DNA of 64,000 bases from an uncultured Erythrobacter sp. (GTDB lineage Bacteria > Pseudomonadota > Alphaproteobacteria > Sphingomonadales > Sphingomonadaceae). Positions 61,954-64,000 of this stretch are shown here, in pieces. The position numbers and the translations under genes were made by a program. Position 1 is the stretch's first letter. Each line of letters begins with the position of its first letter. The DNA lies in the NCBI RefSeq assembly GCF_947502395.1, contig NZ_CANMZM010000002.1:310001-374000 (forward strand), given 5' to 3'. Below the pieces are notes generated by a model. It was not told the DNA's origin, made no database searches, and saw nothing but the letters and a program-made list of their open reading frames with translations.

Positions 61954-63033
61954 GTGCCACACCCCGCTAACCCTCCTTCCGCGATACGGCCCGTGTTCGA
62001 GACGGTCCAAAGAGACTTTGGGCAGCACAGCATTGACGAAACGGGCGTTCGGACTGGAGCGTCTCGGCAAATCCCGCAAGCCGCCTCGTCCGCTAATGGA
62101 CGTGTCACGGTCGAGAGCGCCATCGCCAGTGCAGCTCAGCAAACGGGGATCGATTTCGATTTCCTGATCGCTCAGGCTCAGGTCGAGAGCGCGATGGACC
62201 CTGCGGCCCGTGCGCGCACATCTTCTGCGACCGGGCTTTACCAATTCATCGAGACCACTTGGCTCGAAACCATGCAGCGCCATGGCGAGCGCTTTGGTCT
62301 GGCCAATGTCTCAGCCCATATCCGCACTTCGCAGAGCGGCACTCCCACTGTCGATGATCCCAAGACGCGGACCGCAATCCTCAACCTGCGCAATGACCCA
62401 CAAGTCGCAGCGTTGATGGCTGCGGGTCTTGCCGAGGATAACCGCGCCCATCTCGCGCCGATCCTTGGCCGCCAGCCCGATCATGGCGAGCTTTACCTCG
62501 CGCACTTCCTCGGCGCGGGAGGAGCTGGACGTTTTCTATCGGCCATGGAGAATAATCCAAGCCAGAACGCTGCAACCATGTTTCGCCGCCCGGCAGCCGC
62601 CAATCGCGCGGTTTTTTATGAACCCGGTGGTAGCCCGCGATCCCTACAAGGGGTAATGGAATTCCTCGGCGGCAAGCTTGAGCGCGCACGCGCCAAAGCG
62701 CCGGTCACTATTCCTGACAGTTCCGCCATAGCTGCGCTCAGTCCAACCAATGTCAGTCTGGGGCGGGGACTTTCAAACTCTAAAGCTCCACCGCCCTATC
62801 TGATCGCCGACGAACAGGTTTTTGCTCCGCAATCACCACCAGTCATCACTGGCCAGAACCGACCCACTATCACAGGCGCCCCGGCATTAAACCTCGCTCA
62901 ACCAGGGACGCAGGTCTCCATGTCAAACATGCTCCGTGCAACTTTCGACGAGGCAACCGGCGAGCAATCGAGCAAGGCCACTCGCGAGCAGATTGCGCGT
63001 GCCTATGAACAATTGAAAGCGCTTGGATTTTGA
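61954..63033 (+). CDS. SLT-type lytic transglycosylase, probable flagellar
   Basis: This 359-residue protein has an SLT-like domain (IDFDFLIAQAQVESAMDPAARARTSSATGLYQF, with the likely catalytic Glu in VESAM). A later helical region follows, then a long proline-rich tail. No signal peptide is visible, which fits export through the flagellar apparatus rather than Sec. The start is GTG 61954. It has its own sigma-54 promoter and is followed directly by flhA. It probably supplies the wall-cutting activity missing from the short FlgJ. Confidence 0.83.
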   Translation: MPHPANPPSAIRPVFETVQRDFGQHSIDETGVRTGASRQIPQAASSANGRVTVESAIASAAQQTGIDFDFLIAQAQVESAMDPAARARTSSATGLYQFIETTWLETMQRHGERFGLANVSAHIRTSQSGTPTVDDPKTRTAILNLRNDPQVAALMAAGLAEDNRAHLAPILGRQPDHGELYLAHFLGAGGAGRFLSAMENNPSQNAATMFRRPAAANRAVFYEPGGSPRSLQGVMEFLGGKLERARAKAPVTIPDSSAIAALSPTNVSLGRGLSNSKAPPPYLIADEQVFAPQSPPVITGQNRPTITGAPALNLAQPGTQVSMSNMLRATFDEATGEQSSKATREQIARAYEQLKALGF

Positions 63034-63035
63034 TC

Positions 63036-64000
63036 TTGGAACCCTTCGCCAAAGGCTCGTGGATCGAGCGCTTGCGTACAGTCCCTGCGGCTATGGCGCT
63101 TCCCGTCGGCATTTTCGGCCTGTTTGTGCTGCTCGTGCTGCCGATACCCCCTTTGATGCTCGACATCTTTTTCGTGCTCAACATCGCGATTGCGGTGGCG
63201 GTGCTTATGGTCGCGCTAAATGCGCGTGCGCCGCTTGATTTTTCCTCCTTCCCCAGTGTTCTGCTGTTCGCAACACTCTTGAGGCTAGCGCTCAATGTCG
63301 CTTCCACGCGCATCGTGTTGGTCAACGGACACGAAGGCGGCGCGGCAGCAGGGGAGATCATCCAAAGCTTTGGCCAATTCCTTGTCGAAGGAAACTTCGC
63401 GGTCGGCCTGTTTGTTTTCTGCATCCTTCTGATCATCAATATGATCGTCATCACCAAGGGCGCAGGCCGCGTGTCTGAGGTCTCGGCGCGCTTCGTGCTT
63501 GATGCCTTGCCCGGCAAACAGATGGCAATCGATGCCGATATCGCAGCAGGGTTGATCACAGCCGACGAAGCCCGCGAACGCCGCCGCGAAGTCACAATCG
63601 AAGCCGATTTTTACGGTTCAATGGATGGGGCCTCCAAGTTCGTGAAGGGTGATGCGATTGCCGCACTCCTGATCCTTGGAGTCAATATCATTGCGGGCTT
63701 TGCTCTCGGCATGATCAGTCACGGTCTAAGCGCAGGCGAAGCCGGTGAGCTCTACATCACTCTGGCTGTGGGCGATGCTCTGGTCGCGCAAGTGCCCGCC
63801 CTGCTGCTCTCCATCGCGGCTGCCGCAATAGTCACCCGCGTAGCCGATAAGCGCGACCTCTCTGGGCAGATCGGAGGGCAGTTCTCAGACCCTCGCGGTT
63901 GGTTGCCTGTCGCGGGAATTCTCGCGGCAATCGGCACAGTCCCCGCCATGCCACAGATGATCTTCCTTCCCGCCGCCGCCATTGCCGGAGGCATCTGGTG
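63036..64000 (+). CDS. flhA: flagellar export apparatus protein FlhA, N-terminal part
   Basis: About 321 codons are visible and the frame runs off the right edge (the full protein should be about 700 residues). The residues RLRTVPAAMALPVGIFGLFVLLVLPIPPLMLDIFFVLNIAI, then DFSSFPSVLLFATLLRLALNVASTR and VITKGAGRVSEVSARFVLDALPGKQMAIDADI are diagnostic of FlhA. The start is TTG 63036, or TTG 63030 overlapping the previous stop. ATG 63093 would remove conserved residues. Confidence 0.94.
   Translation, partial: MEPFAKGSWIERLRTVPAAMALPVGIFGLFVLLVLPIPPLMLDIFFVLNIAIAVAVLMVALNARAPLDFSSFPSVLLFATLLRLALNVASTRIVLVNGHEGGAAAGEIIQSFGQFLVEGNFAVGLFVFCILLIINMIVITKGAGRVSEVSARFVLDALPGKQMAIDADIAAGLITADEARERRREVTIEADFYGSMDGASKFVKGDAIAALLILGVNIIAGFALGMISHGLSAGEAGELYITLAVGDALVAQVPALLLSIAAAAIVTRVADKRDLSGQIGGQFSDPRGWLPVAGILAAIGTVPAMPQMIFLPAAAIAGGIW

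Noticed and set aside
1..64000. CRISPR arrays, insertion sequences, prophage or integration sites
   Set aside because: No regularly spaced repeats, transposase or integrase reading frames, or terminal inverted repeats were found. No integrase accompanies the tRNA-Leu gene.

Overview
The window looks like chromosome of a Sphingomonadales alphaproteobacterium, most likely in or near Erythrobacteraceae. This rests on moderately high GC, the gene neighbourhoods (ftsE-ftsX-ydcF-plsC, metX-metW beside hisC-tyrA, hflK-hflC-degP) and the divergent flagellar proteins. Coding density is high. No insertion sequences, prophage or CRISPR array were seen. The species assignment is inference from gene content, not a search result.

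Positions 1-27,050 hold housekeeping and accessory metabolism: a partial rRNA methyltransferase (rsmB), a succinate dehydrogenase assembly factor, a cytochrome P450 next to ferrochelatase, a molybdopterin oxidoreductase behind the Fe-S carrier apbC, the envelope quality-control set hflK-hflC-degP, PBP1A, msrB, a GST, metX-metW, hisC-tyrA, plsC, ydcF, ftsE-ftsX, a zinc-ribbon membrane protein, tRNA-Leu(GAG), a thioesterase, a flavin reductase, nhaA and a hydrolase.

Positions 27,049-64,000 are almost wholly flagellar, in four blocks. (1) A minus-strand run from a sigma-54 activator at 43,199 down to fliS at 27,049: activator, fliE-F-G-H-I-J-K-L-M-N-O-P-Q-R, flhB, fliD, fliS, with many 4-base stop/start overlaps. 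(2) A single plus-strand flagellin gene with its own terminator, divergent from block 1. (3) A minus-strand run of about 13 kb from flgB (57,779) through flgC-D-E-F-G-H-I-J-K-L and motA-motB to a large HAD-domain protein and a methyltransferase that ends facing the flagellin gene. (4) A right-hand part with a second, reduced MotA/MotB-like pair, a GGDEF protein, flgA-flgM-flgN, a lytic transglycosylase and the start of flhA.

Three good matches to the sigma-54 -24/-12 promoter sit upstream of flgB, flgA and the transglycosylase-flhA unit. Together with the sigma-54 activator this suggests an RpoN-driven middle-gene hierarchy. The anti-sigma factor flgM implies a FliA (sigma-28) outside the window. 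The points most worth pursuing are the reduced stator-like pair at 58,071-59,149, the HAD/methyltransferase module that may modify flagellin, a FliM without the usual CheY-binding N-terminal peptide, and a sigma-54 activator without a recognisable receiver domain.
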